64,000 bases of DNA from the NCBI RefSeq assembly GCF_001704415.2, contig NC_030817.1, forward strand, positions 30,763,550-30,827,549. The letters run 5' to 3'. The notes below the pieces were generated by a model, which saw only the letters and a program-made list of their open reading frames with translations, ran no database searches and was not told where the DNA came from. This document shows, in pieces, positions 1 to 11,477 of this stretch. Position 1 is the first letter of the stretch. Each line of letters begins with the position of its first letter. The position numbers and the translations under genes are program-made. Source of the DNA: Capra hircus. Lineage: Eukaryota > Chordata > Mammalia > Artiodactyla > Bovidae.

Positions 1-204
1 AGATAGCCCATGGAAATTTGCTCTATGATGCAGGGAGCTCAAACCCAGTGCTCCATAACAACCTAGAGGGGTGAGATGGGATGGGAGGTGGAAGGGAGGT
101 TCAAGAGGGAGCATATATATAACTATGGCTAATTCATGTTGATGTATGGCAGAAACCAACACATAATTGTAAAGCAAAGTATCCTCCAGTTTAAAAAAAA
201 AAAA
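1..204 (+). mobile_element. L1 (ruminant type) 3' UTR end with poly(A)
   Basis: The text resembles the 3' untranslated end of ruminant L1 elements: a segment about a daily-type 'gctctatgatgcagggagc' phrase, a GGGATGGGAGGTGG-like purine stretch, then an A-run at 193-204. The same family is seen inverted at about 12,660-12,900 and 54,955-55,165. The 5' side lies outside the window. Confidence 0.75.
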
Positions 205-547
205 GATCATGTTGAAGGATAAATATTTTGCTGTTTCTAGAGACTAGTGCTATAGATAATTAAAGTTTTGATAATTTTGCCTCTTTTATGACTATTCAAA
301 GTAAAATGAATGAAGCAACATAAAAAAATAAAACTATGCTTCACTCAATGGAAATATGTTCTAAAGATATGAACCACTATTATGAGTTTATGGTGCCTTA
401 ATTAAGGAAAGCTTCTCTGATATCAAGATTTTGAAATATCCCTTGATTAAGCATATCAGAGCTTGTATCACTATATAATTTCCCATTTTTTAAAGGTGAA
501 ATGTATTAATTTCTTCTGAAAAATTAAGGAAGGGTAATCGTGAGACT
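205..547. other. AT-rich intergenic stretch
   Basis: No open frame, RNA gene or recognisable repeat is seen here. It separates the L1 3' end from the first BovB copy. Confidence 0.5.
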
Positions 548-2449
548 AATCTTTCCCATTCTGTTGTTTTCCTCTATTTCTTTGCATTGATCTCTGAAGA
601 AGGCTTTCTTATCTCTTCTTGCTATTCTTTGGAACTCTGCATTCAGATGCTTATATCTTTCCTTTTCTCTCTTGTTTTTCACTTCTCTTCTTTTCACAGC
701 TATTTGTAAGGCCTCCCCAGACAGCCATTTTGCTTTTTTTTGCATTTCTTTTCCATGGGGATGGTCTCGATCCCTGTCTCCTGTACAATGTCACAAACCT
801 CAGTCCATAGTTCATCAGGCACTCTATCTATCAGATCTAGGCCCGTAAATCTATTTCTCACTTCCACCATATAATCATAGGGGATTTGATTTAGGTCATA
901 CCTGAATGGTCTAGCGGTTTTCCCTACTTTCTTCAATTTAAGTCTGAATTTGGCAATAAGGAGTTCATGATCTGAGCCACAGTCAGCTCCCGGTCTTGTT
1001 TTTGCTGACTGTATAGAGCTTTTCCATCTTTTGCTGCAGAGAATATAATCAATCTGATTTTGGTGTTGACCATCTGGTGATGTCCCTGTGTAGAGTCTTC
1101 TCTTGTGTTGTTGGAAGAGGGTGTTTGCTATGACCAGTGCGTTTTCTTGGCAAAACTCTATTAGTCTTTTCTCTGCTTCATTCAGTATTCCAAGGCCAAA
1201 TTTGCCTGTTACTGCAGGTGTTTCTTGACTTCCTACTTTTGCATTCCAGTCCTCTATAATGAAAAGGACATCTTTTTTGGGTGTTAGTTCTAAAAGGTCT
1301 TGTAGGTCTTCATAGAACTGTTCAACTTCAGCTTCTTCAGCATTACTGGTTGGGGCATAGGCTTGGATTACTGTGATATTGAATTTCCCTTAGAAATGAA
1401 CAGAGATCATTCTGTTGTTTTTGAGATTGCTTCCAAGTACTGCATTTCGGATTCTTTTGTTGACCATGATGGCTACTCCATTTCTTCTAAGGGATTCCTG
1501 CCCGCAGTAGTAGATATAATGGTCATCTGAGTTAAATTCACCCATTCCAGTCCATTTTAGTTCATTGATTCCTAGAATGTATACGTTCACTCTTGCCATC
1601 TCCTGTTTGACCACTTCCAATTTGCCTTGATTCATGGACCTGACATTCCAGGTTCCTATGCAATATTGCTCTTCACAGCATCGGACCTTGATTCTATCAC
1701 CAGTCACATTCACAACTGGGTATTGTTTTTGCTTTGGCTCCATCCCTTCATCCTTTCTGGAGCTATTTCTCCACTGATCTCCGGTAGCATATTGGGTACG
1801 TACTGACCCGGGGAGTTCCCCTTTTAGTATCCTATCATTTTGCCTTTTCATACTGTTCTTGGGATTCTCAAGGCAAGAATATTGAAGTGGTTTGCCATTC
1901 CCTTCTCCAGTGGACCACATTCTGTCAGACCTCTCCACCATGACCTGCCCGTCTTGGGTGGCCCCACACGGCATGGCTTAATTTCTTTGAGTTAGACAAG
2001 GCTGCGGTCTGTGTGATTAGATTGACTAGTCTTCTGTGATTATGGTTTCATTGTGTCTGCCCTCTGATACCCTCTCTCAACACCTACTTTCTTACTTGGA
2101 TTTCTCTTACCTTGGACGTGCGATATCTCTTCATGGTTGCTCCAGCAAAGCACAGCCACTGCTCCTTACCTTGGACGAGGGACATCTCCTCACCGCCGCC
2201 CCTCCTGACCTTGAATGTGGAATAGCTCCTCTTGGCCCTCGTGCGCCCACGCAGCCTCTGCTCCTTGGACGTGGGGTTGCTCCTCTAGGCCACAGCCCCT
2301 GACCTTGGGGGCCGTGTTCAGTAAGTCTTAATCCAATTTTCTGTTGATGGGCAGAGCTGTGTTCCCTCCCTGTTGCTTGACCTGAAGCCAAACTATGGTG
2401 GAGGTACTGAAGATAATAGGGGCCTCCTTCAAAAGGTCCCATGCATGCA
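548..2449 (-). mobile_element. BovB LINE copy 1, inverted 5' part (endonuclease region and 5' UTR)
   Basis: This segment reads as the antisense of the BovB endonuclease/ORF region and 5' region. The reverse-strand frame 1390-1974 contains typical endonuclease text (CIGTWNVRSMNQGKLEVVKQ). Other frames (524-745, 700-936) are further pieces of the same reading frame, broken by stops. The orientation flips at about 2450, where the 3' half of BovB continues on the plus strand. This is the usual signature of a 5' inversion during target-primed reverse transcription. The roughly 800 bases of BovB between the two parts are missing. I found no convincing target duplication for this copy. Confidence 0.85.
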
Positions 2450-3379
2450 CAGACTGCTTCCAAATAAGAAAAGGAGTACGTCAAGGCTGTATATTGTCAC
2501 ACTGCTTATTTAACTAATATGCAGAGTACATCATGATAAGCGCTGGGCTGGAAGAAGCACAAGCTGGAAGCAAGATTGCCGGGAGAAATATCAATAACCT
2601 CAGATATGCAGATGACACCACCCTTATGGCAGAAAGTGAAGAGGAACTAAAAAGCCTCTTGATGAAAGTGAAAGAGGAGAGTGAAAAAGTTGGCTTAAAG
2701 CTCAACATTCAGAAAACGAAGATCATGGCATCCAGTCCCATCACTTCATGGGAAATACGTGGGGAAACAGTGTCAGACTTTATTTTTTGGGGCTCCAAAA
2801 TCACTGCAGATGGTGATTGCAGCCATGAAATTAAAAGATGCTTACTCCTTGGAAGGAAAGTTATGACCAACCTAGATAGCATATTCAAAAGCAGAGACAT
2901 TACTTTGCCAACAAAGGTCCATCTAGTTAAAGCTATGGTTTTTCCAGTAGTCATGTATGGATGTAAGAGTTGGACTGTGCAGAAGGCTGAGCGCCGAAGA
3001 ATTGATGCTTTTGAACTGTGGTGTTGGAGAAGACTCTTGAGAGTCCCTTGGACTGCAAGGAGATCCAACCAGTCCATTCTAAAGGAGATCAGCCCTGGGT
3101 GTTCTTTGGAAGGACTGATGCTAAAGCTGAAACTCCAGTACTTTGGCCACCTCATGAGAAGAGCTGACTGATTGGAAAAGACTCTGATGCTGGGAGGGAT
3201 TGGGGGCAGGAGGAGAAGGGGATGACAGAGGATGAGATGGCTGGGTGGCATCACCGACTTGATGGACGTGAGTTTGAGTGAACTCTGGGAGATGGTGATG
3301 GACAGGGAGGCCTGATGTGCTATGATTCATGGGATTGCAAAGAGTTGGATATGATTGAACGACTGAACTGAACTGAAGC
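2450..3379 (+). mobile_element. BovB LINE copy 1, 3' part (reverse transcriptase C-terminal half and tail)
   Basis: The frame 2533-3171 (212 codons) encodes the C-terminal part of the BovB reverse transcriptase. It includes NLRYADDTTLMAESEEELKS, the catalytic YADD-type box, followed by the conserved tail with CWRRLLRVPWTARRSNQ. The element ends in the typical ACTGAACTGAACTG tail at about 3379. The frame is closed by a TGA at about 3169, before the normal end, so it is a dead fragment. Confidence 0.9.
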
Positions 3380-3661
3380 ATAAGACGGGAAGCAGGAATG
3401 GAGGACCAATAGAACATTTCTCAGGTGAATCAGTTCAGAAAAATTTACAAAATGTAGTTCCAAATCTGTGATGATACTCCCTTGGAAAGTCTTTGTGTTC
3501 TCCTGCAAGTTCACATAATACTGGTTAAAAGCTATAAGCTTAGCCTAAATGTGATTCCCTGTCACTGAAATTAAATTGTAGGATTATGAACAATGGCAAA
3601 CCTTCGATATTTACAATAGGTGGTTCTCTGGGAGTGAGGGGGAAGGAGTCAGATAAATTGT

Positions 3662-3860
3662 CAAGCCTTTTAGGTGGCTCAGCTGGTAAAGAATCTGCCT
3701 GCAATGTGGGAGACCTGGGTTCAATCCCTGGGTTGGGAAGATCCCCTGGAGAAGGGAACAGCTACCCACTCCAGTATTCTGGCCTGGAGAATTCCATGGA
3801 CTGTATAGTCCGTGGGGTCACAAAGAGTAGGACATGACTGAGCAACTTTCACTACTACTA
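3662..3860 (+). mobile_element. Bov-tA-type tRNA-derived SINE
   Basis: It shows the A/B-box-derived head (TGGCTCAGCTGGTAAAGAAT, GGTTCAATCCC) and the BovA body with CCACTCCAGTATTC, ending in GACATGACTGAGCAAC. The short stretch 3965-4035 (CCCCATGGACTG...ATGACTGAGCAAT) looks like a further, heavily decayed piece of the same family. Confidence 0.85.
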
Positions 3861-4269
3861 CTACCAGAAAACAAAAGTAAGATTGCCGCCATGTAGACTA
3901 CCCCCTGAAATCTGTAGTTGAGACTTTATTGCAATACCAATCTGGACTGATTTTGTGATTTTTATGACACGACTGCAACCCCATGGACTGTGTAGTCTGC
4001 CAGGTTCCTCCGTCCATGACATGACTGAGCAATTAACACTAACTAATCATTCATCAACAAACATTTATTAAGCATCCAATTTGGACACAGACTACCTTAG
4101 CAACTTTGATCATTGTCTAAAAACTGTGATAATTGTCTATAAACAGAGCTCTATAAACTGTCATTGTGGGTCTGATCTGTAAATATAATTTCTGGTATTC
4201 CTTAAGGTAAAAAGCACATTTTATTAATATTTGACATTGGATAAGGAGCAGGTGGATGATCACAAAAAT

Positions 4270-4450
4270 GCTCTCAGAGGCAGTATAATACGGGTAAGAG
4301 CCTAGGCTTTGAAGTCAGATAGATTTAGATTCAAATGGACTTCAGGCAAGTCTAATCTCTATGCTCTTCAATTTCCTCATCTATAGATTGAAAATAATAC
4401 CTATCTCAGAGCTGCTGAAATTCAGTGAGATAATATCCATATAGTATTTA
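4270..4450 (+). repeat. MIR-type SINE remnant
   Basis: The order 'gtaagagcctaggctttgaa', then 'tcaatttcctcatctatag', then 'gagataatatcc' follows the MIR core pattern. It is strongly diverged, consistent with an old mammalian repeat. Confidence 0.65.
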
Positions 4451-5201
4451 ACAAAAAGTGCTTATTAAATACCATGATGCCATGGAAAAATCATTATTAA
4501 AGTAGAAAGAGACAAGACTGATAGCACTCCATTACTCCTTCCTTGCTTTTACTGTCAAATTCAGTGATACTTTGAAGACAAAGCATATAAAAATACACAC
4601 ATGCACATACTCAAAAATTTGTGAATCCACAGGTCAAGTGGAGAGCCCTGCGAGCCAGTCAGGTTCACGTAACCTCTCTGACAAAAGGCTGTTTCCATTT
4701 TACTAAGGAATGAGCTGTTCAGAGCACCAGTGGTATAATTCAGTTGTCTAACAGAATCAGGGTTCTGCTGGTGAAATGCTTTACCTGGGACTGAGAAAGC
4801 CACAGGTTTACAGTCAATAGTGTCAGAATTCTGCATTTTTCAGCAGGTAGGTGCTTCAGTGTAAGATGTCCTGGCTTCCACCTGATAATGGTAACAGTGA
4901 GTGGAGGTTGTTATTTTCTATGGGTTAACTAGTACATTAACTCTCCCTTGAGCAGAGGCTTTACAACTTGCCCACACATTGAAATGGCCATGGAGCTGTT
5001 AAAAGTTTGGATGCCAAATCTCATCTCAAGCATTCCTGGCTTTACTGGTCTGGGATACAGCCTGGGCCTAAGGAAGTTTTCAAGCTGCCGCAGTGATTCT
5101 AACAAGCAGCTAAGATAGAAAACCCCTGCTCTAAAGCCTAAGCTCCAGCTTAACTCACAGGGGAGTTCTCATCTATATTGCATGCAGCAGATGGTGCCTG
5201 A
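4451..5201. other. Intergenic sequence with a possible MER5-type fragment
   Basis: No coding potential is evident; the reverse 91-codon frame at 4561-4836 has no recognisable motif. About 4990-5130 resembles a decayed MER5A-like non-autonomous DNA transposon (gggcctaaggaagttttcaa and the following text), but this is tentative. Confidence 0.35.
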
Positions 5202-5211
5202 ACACACACAC

Positions 5212-5248
<37 letters not shown>
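5202..5248 (+). repeat. (CA)n microsatellite
   Basis: About 47 bases of CA dinucleotides with one CG interruption near 5215. Confidence 0.95.
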
Positions 5249-5251
<3 letters not shown>

Positions 5252-7010
5252 TCACTTCAATCACCTGCTATCCTGCAACCTCACTGAGAAGCCACTGTTT
5301 GTGGTTTTGGTTGGTGTTTGGTCAGGAGGGAGGTGGAGTGCGAAGCTGAGGGTTTCCATTTCATTGTTTAGCGTCCAAGGAGCAGAGCTCAAGGTGTTAT
5401 CACCCTCAGATTTTCCCTTGAGCTACAATTACAAAAGTGCCATGAGCAATAGCAGATGCTCTCAGCATGTGAAAAGCCATCAGAGTCTTTTCACAGGCTA
5501 TGGTGAAGACAGGGCATATGGACTGTGAGGTCCAGATTAGTGGCAAGGCCTGGATAGAGGAGGTGCATGTTTGTTTAGGCCATGGAAGCCCTCTTGCTTT
5601 GCTCAGAGCTAGACACATTTCTTTCTGAGGTTTATAATGGGAAGCTGCTGATCCTCACTGGGGTAAATAGATTGCAAGAGTGCAGAATTCAGACAATTAT
5701 GAATGTAGAAATCTTCTGGGGGGACTCAATAGAATACAGATTCCTGAGCCTTCCCCTCTTTTCTCATTCTGATTCATTAGCTCTGGGACAGGGTCAAAGA
5801 GTCTGCATTGTCACAGGTACAATAGGTGGTTTTTATACAGATGGTCCAAGATTCACTGATATTGGAGGACACTAAGCAAATCAGTTGTCAATGATAAATA
5901 CATACATATATTCTAATATTTTATTTATTTATGAGTCTGCACTGGTTCTTTATTGTGGGGCATGGACTACAGGCTAAGTTTAAAGGTTCACTGAAGTCAG
6001 GGGAGAGGCGATATCTTTGGGGACACCTTAAAAAGAGAAATGAAGAGCCGAGGCAGAGTGATGGAGAATGATAGAGAAGGAGCAGTGAGAGAGAAAAGAG
6101 AATATTCAGAAAGTGTATGGTCGCTAAAGGCAATATAAGAGACATTTCAGGAGGGAGAGGATTTACTTTAAACTCTGGCAGAGAGCTAAAGGAGGATACA
6201 ACTGAGAAGGCGCCTTGCCCAGTGATGAGGGCAGTGTTCTTAATGGAAAATGATGGAAGCCAACTCTGGCTAACTTCAGCAGAAAAAGGTGTATTGGAAG
6301 AATATTGAATAACTCAAGACAGGGAGAGTGGAGAACTAGGCTGAGAACCTGGTAGGAACTGAAGAAACTCGGAATCATGGAACATGGCTAAGGTTTTGCC
6401 CAAGAAATTGTCTGGTGAAGATATCACCACTGGCTCCCCACTCTGGGGTAGTCACTGCATTCACCAGAAACTTCATGTCGCCCCTGCTGCTATGACTAAT
6501 CTCTAACTGAGCTTGTGTTCTTGCCTCCCGCTCTCCAAAATCAAAGTTCCTTTTGCATTTTTTGGCCAATCCTATTGGCCAAAGCTAGACCATGTACTTA
6601 CACTCTAACAGGGAAAAAGAAAAGTGTGGTCCTCTTCAACTTTCATAAAAGGCCAAAAGAGTCCACACCCATATCCACCAACCCACATGAATGGGAGAGT
6701 TCTCACACATGAAGCTGTTTCTGTGCTGAATATCCTGGAATGGCCATCATATATCACTTGGGACATTTGAAACCATGATTTCAGGAAAGGCTTTTGTGAC
6801 AAAGTCTGGTTGAAGAGTGAATGCATACTAAGGAATTCTTTACTTTGGCATAAACTATCCCCCGAAAGGGAGGACAAAGTGGAAAGAAGAAATTAATTAG
6901 AATCCTGAAAGCCTGAGGACAGTTTGTATGCAAGGGAGAAGGTATTCACAGAGAGAAAGAAGTGATGCAGGTCTCATTTGCCACTGGGTTTGCAGCACTT
7001 AGAGTCGGAA
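5249..7010. other. Intergenic sequence, no gene recognised
   Basis: Several frames of 60-100 codons occur on both strands (for example 5582-5875 plus and 6605-6877 minus). None has a recognisable domain, and they overlap one another. I see no repeat that I can name with confidence. Confidence 0.5.
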
Positions 7011-7011
7011 G

Positions 7012-7224
7012 AGAGCTTCCCAGGTGGCACTAGCGGTAAAGAATCTGCCTGCCAAGGCAGGAGATGCAAGAGACGCGGATTCAGTCCCTGAGTCGGAAAG
7101 ATCCTCTGGAGTAGGAAATGGCAAGCCACTCCAATACTCTTGCCTGGGTGATCCCATAGACAAAGGAGCCTGGCAGGCTACAGTTCACGACATGACTGAG
7201 CAACTAAGCACACACACAGAATAG
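7012..7224 (+). mobile_element. Bov-tA-type tRNA-derived SINE
   Basis: Head TTCCCAGGTGGCACTAGCGG, tRNA-like B box (GGATTCAGTCCC) and the BovA body ending in CATGACTGAGCAACTAAGCA, followed by a short (CA)n tail. Confidence 0.88.
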
Positions 7225-7493
7225 GAAGAATGAAGGCAGGAGGAAGAACAAGAAGAGAAAGAAAAAGGACCATAAGAAACAAAGATGCATAGACTTGTGA
7301 AGTCTGCTTGGGAGGAAAGAAGATGCAGTTGATGTTAAGCACATATTTGTTGGATTCCCATCAGCTGAATCTGTGAATTTCCTCAGCAGCCACACCTCAA
7401 CACTGTCAAGTATGATCAATCTTTTGGTTGGGATTTTGAAGATCCTCCTGCCCTGACTCAGTACATTTTCAAGTTCTTTTTTTTTTTTCCCCT
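7225..7493. other. Intergenic sequence ending in a T-rich run
   Basis: Nothing recognisable. It ends with a T-run and then the insertion-site duplication of the RPL21 retrocopy. Confidence 0.5.
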
Positions 7494-7508
7494 TCTCCTA
7501 TTGATTTT

Positions 7509-8210
7509 TTTTAAATAAATAATATCTGGCAGTTTATTAAAAAATTCTGAACAACAAACTATCTTACTCCTTTCATGAAGAAAAAACACTAAATTTGAAA
7601 AGACATTACCCACTGAATTTGGACACAACAACTCTACTCAATTAAGAGAAACATTTGTACAGTCCAGGTCTTTATTTTTACACCCATCAGGCCATGAATT
7701 CATAGGGGATGGGCTCCAACAGTTCGGGTTCCTTTCCATTGGTCCTCACAAAGTGTGCTTCTCTAGGTGGAGCAGGCTGGCGCTTCAGCTGAACCCAAGT
7801 CCCTTTCTCTTTGGCTTCCTTCTTTTTCTGATCATTTTCCTTCACACGTTTCAGGAAGCTATCTCGGCTCTTAGAGTGCTTAATATGCTCAATACGCGCA
7901 TTAATTCTCTTGGCAAGAATCTTGCCCTTAACTTGTTTGTTTACAATGATGCCAACGGCATGCTGGGTAACATTGTAGACTCTCCCAGTTTTGCCATGGT
8001 AACATTTGTGGGGCATTCCTTTTTGAACAGTACCCATTCCCTTGATATCTACAATATCACCTTTCCTGTAGATTCGCATGTATGTGGCCAAAGGAACAAC
8101 TCCATGTTTTCTGAAAGGCCTGGAGAACATGTAGGGGGTGCCCCGCCTCTTTCCCTTTGTGTTGGTCATCTTGGCGAATCACTGGAAGATGGCGGTTCCG
8201 GCCGAAAAGA
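7509..8210 (-). pseudogene. RPL21: Full-length processed RPL21 retrocopy (UTRs, poly(A) and target duplication)
   Basis: The copy runs from a near-complete 5' UTR (about 8210) through the coding frame and 3' UTR to an AATAAA signal (7533-7538 on the minus strand) and a short A-rich tail at about 7509-7512. It is flanked by a perfect 15-bp direct repeat TCTCCTATTGATTTT at 7494-7508 and 8211-8225, the mark of L1-mediated insertion. Confidence 0.93.
7687..8169 (-). CDS. RPL21: Ribosomal protein L21 (eL21) retrocopy, intact reading frame
   Basis: The frame encodes a complete 160-residue eL21 protein, the usual mammalian length. It starts MTNTKGKRRGT and ends in EPIPYEFMA, with the basic N-terminus and the KGMPHKCYHGKTGRVYNV core intact. 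eL21 is a component of the cytosolic large ribosomal subunit. There are no introns, unlike the parent gene, so this is a retrocopy. Compared with the conserved mammalian protein I notice only a few changes, for example P at residue 12 and R at 35 where R and K are usual. The start ATG is preceded by a complete 5' UTR with the parent's CCGGAACCGCCATCTTCCAG text. No promoter other than what the retrocopy brought is visible. Expression is unknown; most such copies are silent processed pseudogenes. Confidence 0.9.
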   Translation of the reverse strand: MTNTKGKRRGTPYMFSRPFRKHGVVPLATYMRIYRKGDIVDIKGMGTVQKGMPHKCYHGKTGRVYNVTQHAVGIIVNKQVKGKILAKRINARIEHIKHSKSRDSFLKRVKENDQKKKEAKEKGTWVQLKRQPAPPREAHFVRTNGKEPELLEPIPYEFMA

Positions 8211-8225
8211 TCTCCTATTGATTTT

Positions 8226-8611
8226 ACAAGAAGTATCATGGCCTGATTCTCCAATAGTCCAGCTCACCCTGCAGTCCATGAACTGAGCATAACGAGTTCT
8301 GATTTGCTCTGACCTTATGCTGCTACTCTTTGAGTGGAGTCAGAAGATCTTGCCAGGTGCCATCCGTATAATCTTGGTTGAGCTTCTCCTAGTCTCCAGC
8401 TCTCATTTATTAAGTTTGGTGAGGTTTAAAGGTATTGAGGAAGAAAATCCAGCTAAGTGGTCTGGGAAGAGATTACACTCAAGACTTTGTGTGCAGCACG
8501 AAGGGGAAAGGCAGTCATTGGTCTCAGAAGCTCTGAACAAGATTCAAGTATGTGTTTCAAAATAATCAAGCCTAAAAGAGGGATACTTTTCTCCTAACTC
8601 ATTTTCACCAA
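8226..8611. other. Intergenic sequence, no gene recognised
   Basis: One 82-codon plus frame (8317-8565) has no recognisable motif. Nothing else is seen. Confidence 0.45.
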
Positions 8612-9033
8612 AATGGTCTTATATCTGACTCTTTGTGACCCCATGGACTGCAGCACGCCAGGCTTCCCTGTCCATCATCAACTCCCAGAGGTTGCTCAAA
8701 CTCATGTCCATCGAGCTGGTGATGCCAACCAACCATTTCATCTTCTGTCGTCCCCATCTCCTCCTGCCTTCAATCTTTTCCCGCATCAGGGTCTTTTCTA
8801 AGGAGTCAGTTCTTAGCATTAGGTGGCCAGCGTATTCGAGTTTCAGCTTTAGCATCAGTCCTTCAAAAGAACACCCAGGACTGATCTCCTTTGGAATGGA
8901 CTGGCTGGATCTCCTTGCAGTCCAAGGGACTTTCAAGAGTCTTCTCCAACACCACAGTTCAAAAACATCTATTCTTTGGCTGTCAGCTTACTTTATGGTC
9001 CAACTCTCACATCCATACATGACTACTGGAAAC
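8612..9033 (-). mobile_element. BovB LINE 3' end
   Basis: Antisense BovB tail: the reverse frame 8619-8936 contains MKVPWTARRSSQSIPKEISP and LMLKLKLEYAGHLM, the C-terminal tail of the BovB ORF. The element is 5'-truncated at about 9033. Confidence 0.88.
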
Positions 9034-10271
9034 ATTCTTGAGAAAGATTTAATTATAAGACAACAAACTCCAAACACATAGAGCTTCACTCCATTGTTGT
9101 GGTAGTCCTTTCATGTACATTTCTCACATGCCAGAACTTGTTATCTGATTTCCTAGAAAGACTTCCTTAAGAGCTAAAGAAAATTTGAAAACCTCTCAAG
9201 TTCCCTACTAACCTAACAAATGTTCCACAAATTGAGAGATGCAATCAAGAACAATAGGAGAAGTTTAAAATGCTTCCTGACAAAAGCTGAACACCACCAA
9301 AAGTCATGGCAAAAGATATAAATAAGAATGGGAGATATAAAAACATATAGTAAAATTTAATATGTGTATGATTTGGCTTAGCAAGTATTTTCTAAGAAAA
9401 TTAATATTTTGGGAGCAATCAGTTCAAGGATAATGTATAATAGAAAGAAATTGCAATGATGTAAATATCCATCAACTGGGTCTGTTGAATAAATCATGGT
9501 ACAGCAAATATAGTGGAATACTATGGAACCACTAATAAAGGTGATGGAGTGCTACATTTATTGAGACAAAGAGGTGTCCACAGTATTACGTTAAGTAAAA
9601 ATGCTGATGAAAGAACAGTGTGATACAATTTTGAAAAATCTAGAAGAGACCCACTGCAATGTGGTAGGGTAAGAAGAGAACTTCACTTTCTTCTTTTCTA
9701 TGTCATTGATTTTTTTACAATGAGCATTCATTGCTCTGACAGTCAGCAAAACCACTTTAATTTTTCCACTCACAACCCCCATAACACAGAAGAAATAAAA
9801 ATGGTCTGCATGAGATAGGAAGTATTTACATGAAAAGTGAGTTACACCTTTTGTCCCTGATATTGGAATCCAAGGTCTGCACCACTGTGGCAGTGACAAA
9901 TGGGGGAAGGCTTGGTAAAGACGTGATGTTCCGGGAAATTTGTTGAAGAAATTCACAGGCCTGAGATTCCAAGGAAAGTCTAAAATGCTGTCGCCTTTTA
10001 TGGTGCTGTGTATGTATGCTTGCACGCCCTTAGACATAGGTTCTCACGCATGTTTTCCAGTGAACCTCAGAGCCTCTGGGTGAGTGTCAAGGGAGTGGGC
10101 TCTTTTCACATTCCCTCTCTCCATCCCTGATCCCAGAGGAAGTCCTCATTTTAGAATACTCAGCTACACCGAGTACTAGTCCTGGGAAAAGCTTGAGTAG
10201 AGGAGGCCCTCCCCACAACCTCTCCACGGACCACGGACCCTCTTCCTCCTCCCAATCTCCTCTGTCACCAC
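9034..10271. other. Intergenic sequence with an old L1-like remnant
   Basis: About 9455-9570 (atatccatcaactgggtctg ... gtggaatactatgg) resembles the 3' region of old L1 elements on the plus strand. The 148-codon reverse frame 9591-10037 has no recognisable domain. No gene is supported. Confidence 0.4.
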
Positions 10272-10285
10272 CCTCTGTCACCTAA

Positions 10286-10496
10286 AGGAAAGGAAAGTGA
10301 AGTCGCTCAGTCACGTCTGACTCTTTGCGACCCCATGGACTGTAGCATACCAGTCTCTCTGTCCATGGGATTTTCCAGGCAAGGGTACTGGAGTGGGTTG
10401 CCATTTCCTTCTCCAGAGGATCTTCCTGACCCAGGGATCGAACCCGGGTCTCCCATATTGCAGGCAGACGCTTTACCGTCTGAGCCAGCAGGGAAG
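10286..10496 (-). mobile_element. Bov-tA-type SINE with perfect 14-bp target duplication
   Basis: Antisense SINE: body first (CTCAGTCACGTCTGACTCTT), then the tRNA-derived head (GATCGAACCCGGGTCTCCCA, CGTCTGAGCCAGCAGGGAAG). It is bracketed by the direct repeat CCTCTGTCACCTAA at 10272-10285 and 10497-10510. Confidence 0.93.
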
Positions 10497-10510
10497 CCTC
10501 TGTCACCTAA

Positions 10511-11151
10511 GGTTATGCTCAAATTGTCTGCTTCTGTCAGCTGTGATCTCCCACCCCACGTACCTTCCTCTAAGAGCCCCACCTTCTCTCCAGGCTCCAA
10601 AGTAGCAGTGCCTTCTATTCCTATCTCCCTGTGGGACGAAAGCACAAAGCACCTCCTATTATCTCAGGGCTAGTTTCCTGGTTAGGAACCAGTGAATTAC
10701 ACTAGTGTAGATAATCAATACCCTGGCAAGTATTATGTCACCAGATTTAGTTTCACTGGAGCGTTAACCTGGAGTAATCAATCTCTAATAGTGAAATTTT
10801 AAACAGAGTTACAGACTAGTTGGAAAGATATTTTGGGGGTTGGGGGGAAGCTAGTTAGCAACAAAACAAGGATTAGAAGCCTTGTTTCCCTGTTGCCCAG
10901 CCCAAGACCCTTCCGGTGATAGTTCACTGCCTCTTGTTTTCTCCTTCGTTAAGATTCAGTACTCTTAGCACTATCTTATAATTTAAAGAAAATTGCATCT
11001 TTCATCACTTGAAAGGGAGACAATACATTGCCATAGAATATGCAAATAAAGCTGATTTGAATAGTGTTTTTAGTCATCGTGGTATCTCAAAGTTTTATCA
11101 CGTTATACTAATATTTCCAATTTAAAGCAAAAAAAAAAAATCAGGATAATG
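10511..11151. other. Intergenic sequence, nothing recognised
   Basis: No coding frame with recognisable content and no repeat I can name. It ends with an A-run before the next SINE. Confidence 0.45.
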
Positions 11152-11387
11152 TTGCTGCTGCTGCTGCTGCTAAGTTGCTTCAGTCATGTCCGACTCTGTG
11201 CAACCCCATAGATGGAAGCCTACCAGGCTCCCCCATCCCTGGGATTCTCCAGGCAAGAACACTGGAGTGGGTTGCCATTTCCTTCTCCAGTGCATGAAAG
11301 TGAAAAGCGAAAGTGAAGTCTCTCAGTCACGTCCGACTTCGCGACCCTATGGACTGCAGCCTACCAGGCTCCTCCATCCATGGGATT
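11152..11387 (-). mobile_element. BovA2-type dimeric SINE with (GCT)n tail
   Basis: It starts with a (GCT)n run at 11153-11172 and shows two consecutive antisense BovA bodies: CAGTCATGTCCGACTCTGTG, then CTCAGTCACGTCCGACTTC. Confidence 0.85.
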
Positions 11388-11477
11388 TTTGTTCTATATA
11401 ATTTATCACATTTGTAGGTTCATGCATCCACCACCACAAGCAAAACACAGAACAGTTTCTTTACTGTAAGAAATATC

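Noticed and set aside
2709..3254. 181-codon reverse frame and its many relatives (13,999-14,469; 20,061-20,468; 26,641-27,072; 50,610-51,164)
   Set aside because: These are antisense shadows of the BovB reverse-transcriptase tail, recurring in every copy because the sense sequence is conserved. Not genes.
548..3379. Target duplication for BovB copy 1
   Set aside because: I compared the bases left of about 548 and right of 3379 and saw no convincing direct repeat.
5301..5875. Frames of 75 and 97 codons near the (CA)n repeat
   Set aside because: No domain, no splice context, no similarity that I recognise.
7012..7224. tRNA genes at SINE heads
   Set aside because: The A/B-box-like text belongs to tRNA-derived SINEs; no cloverleaf or intact anticodon stem is supported.
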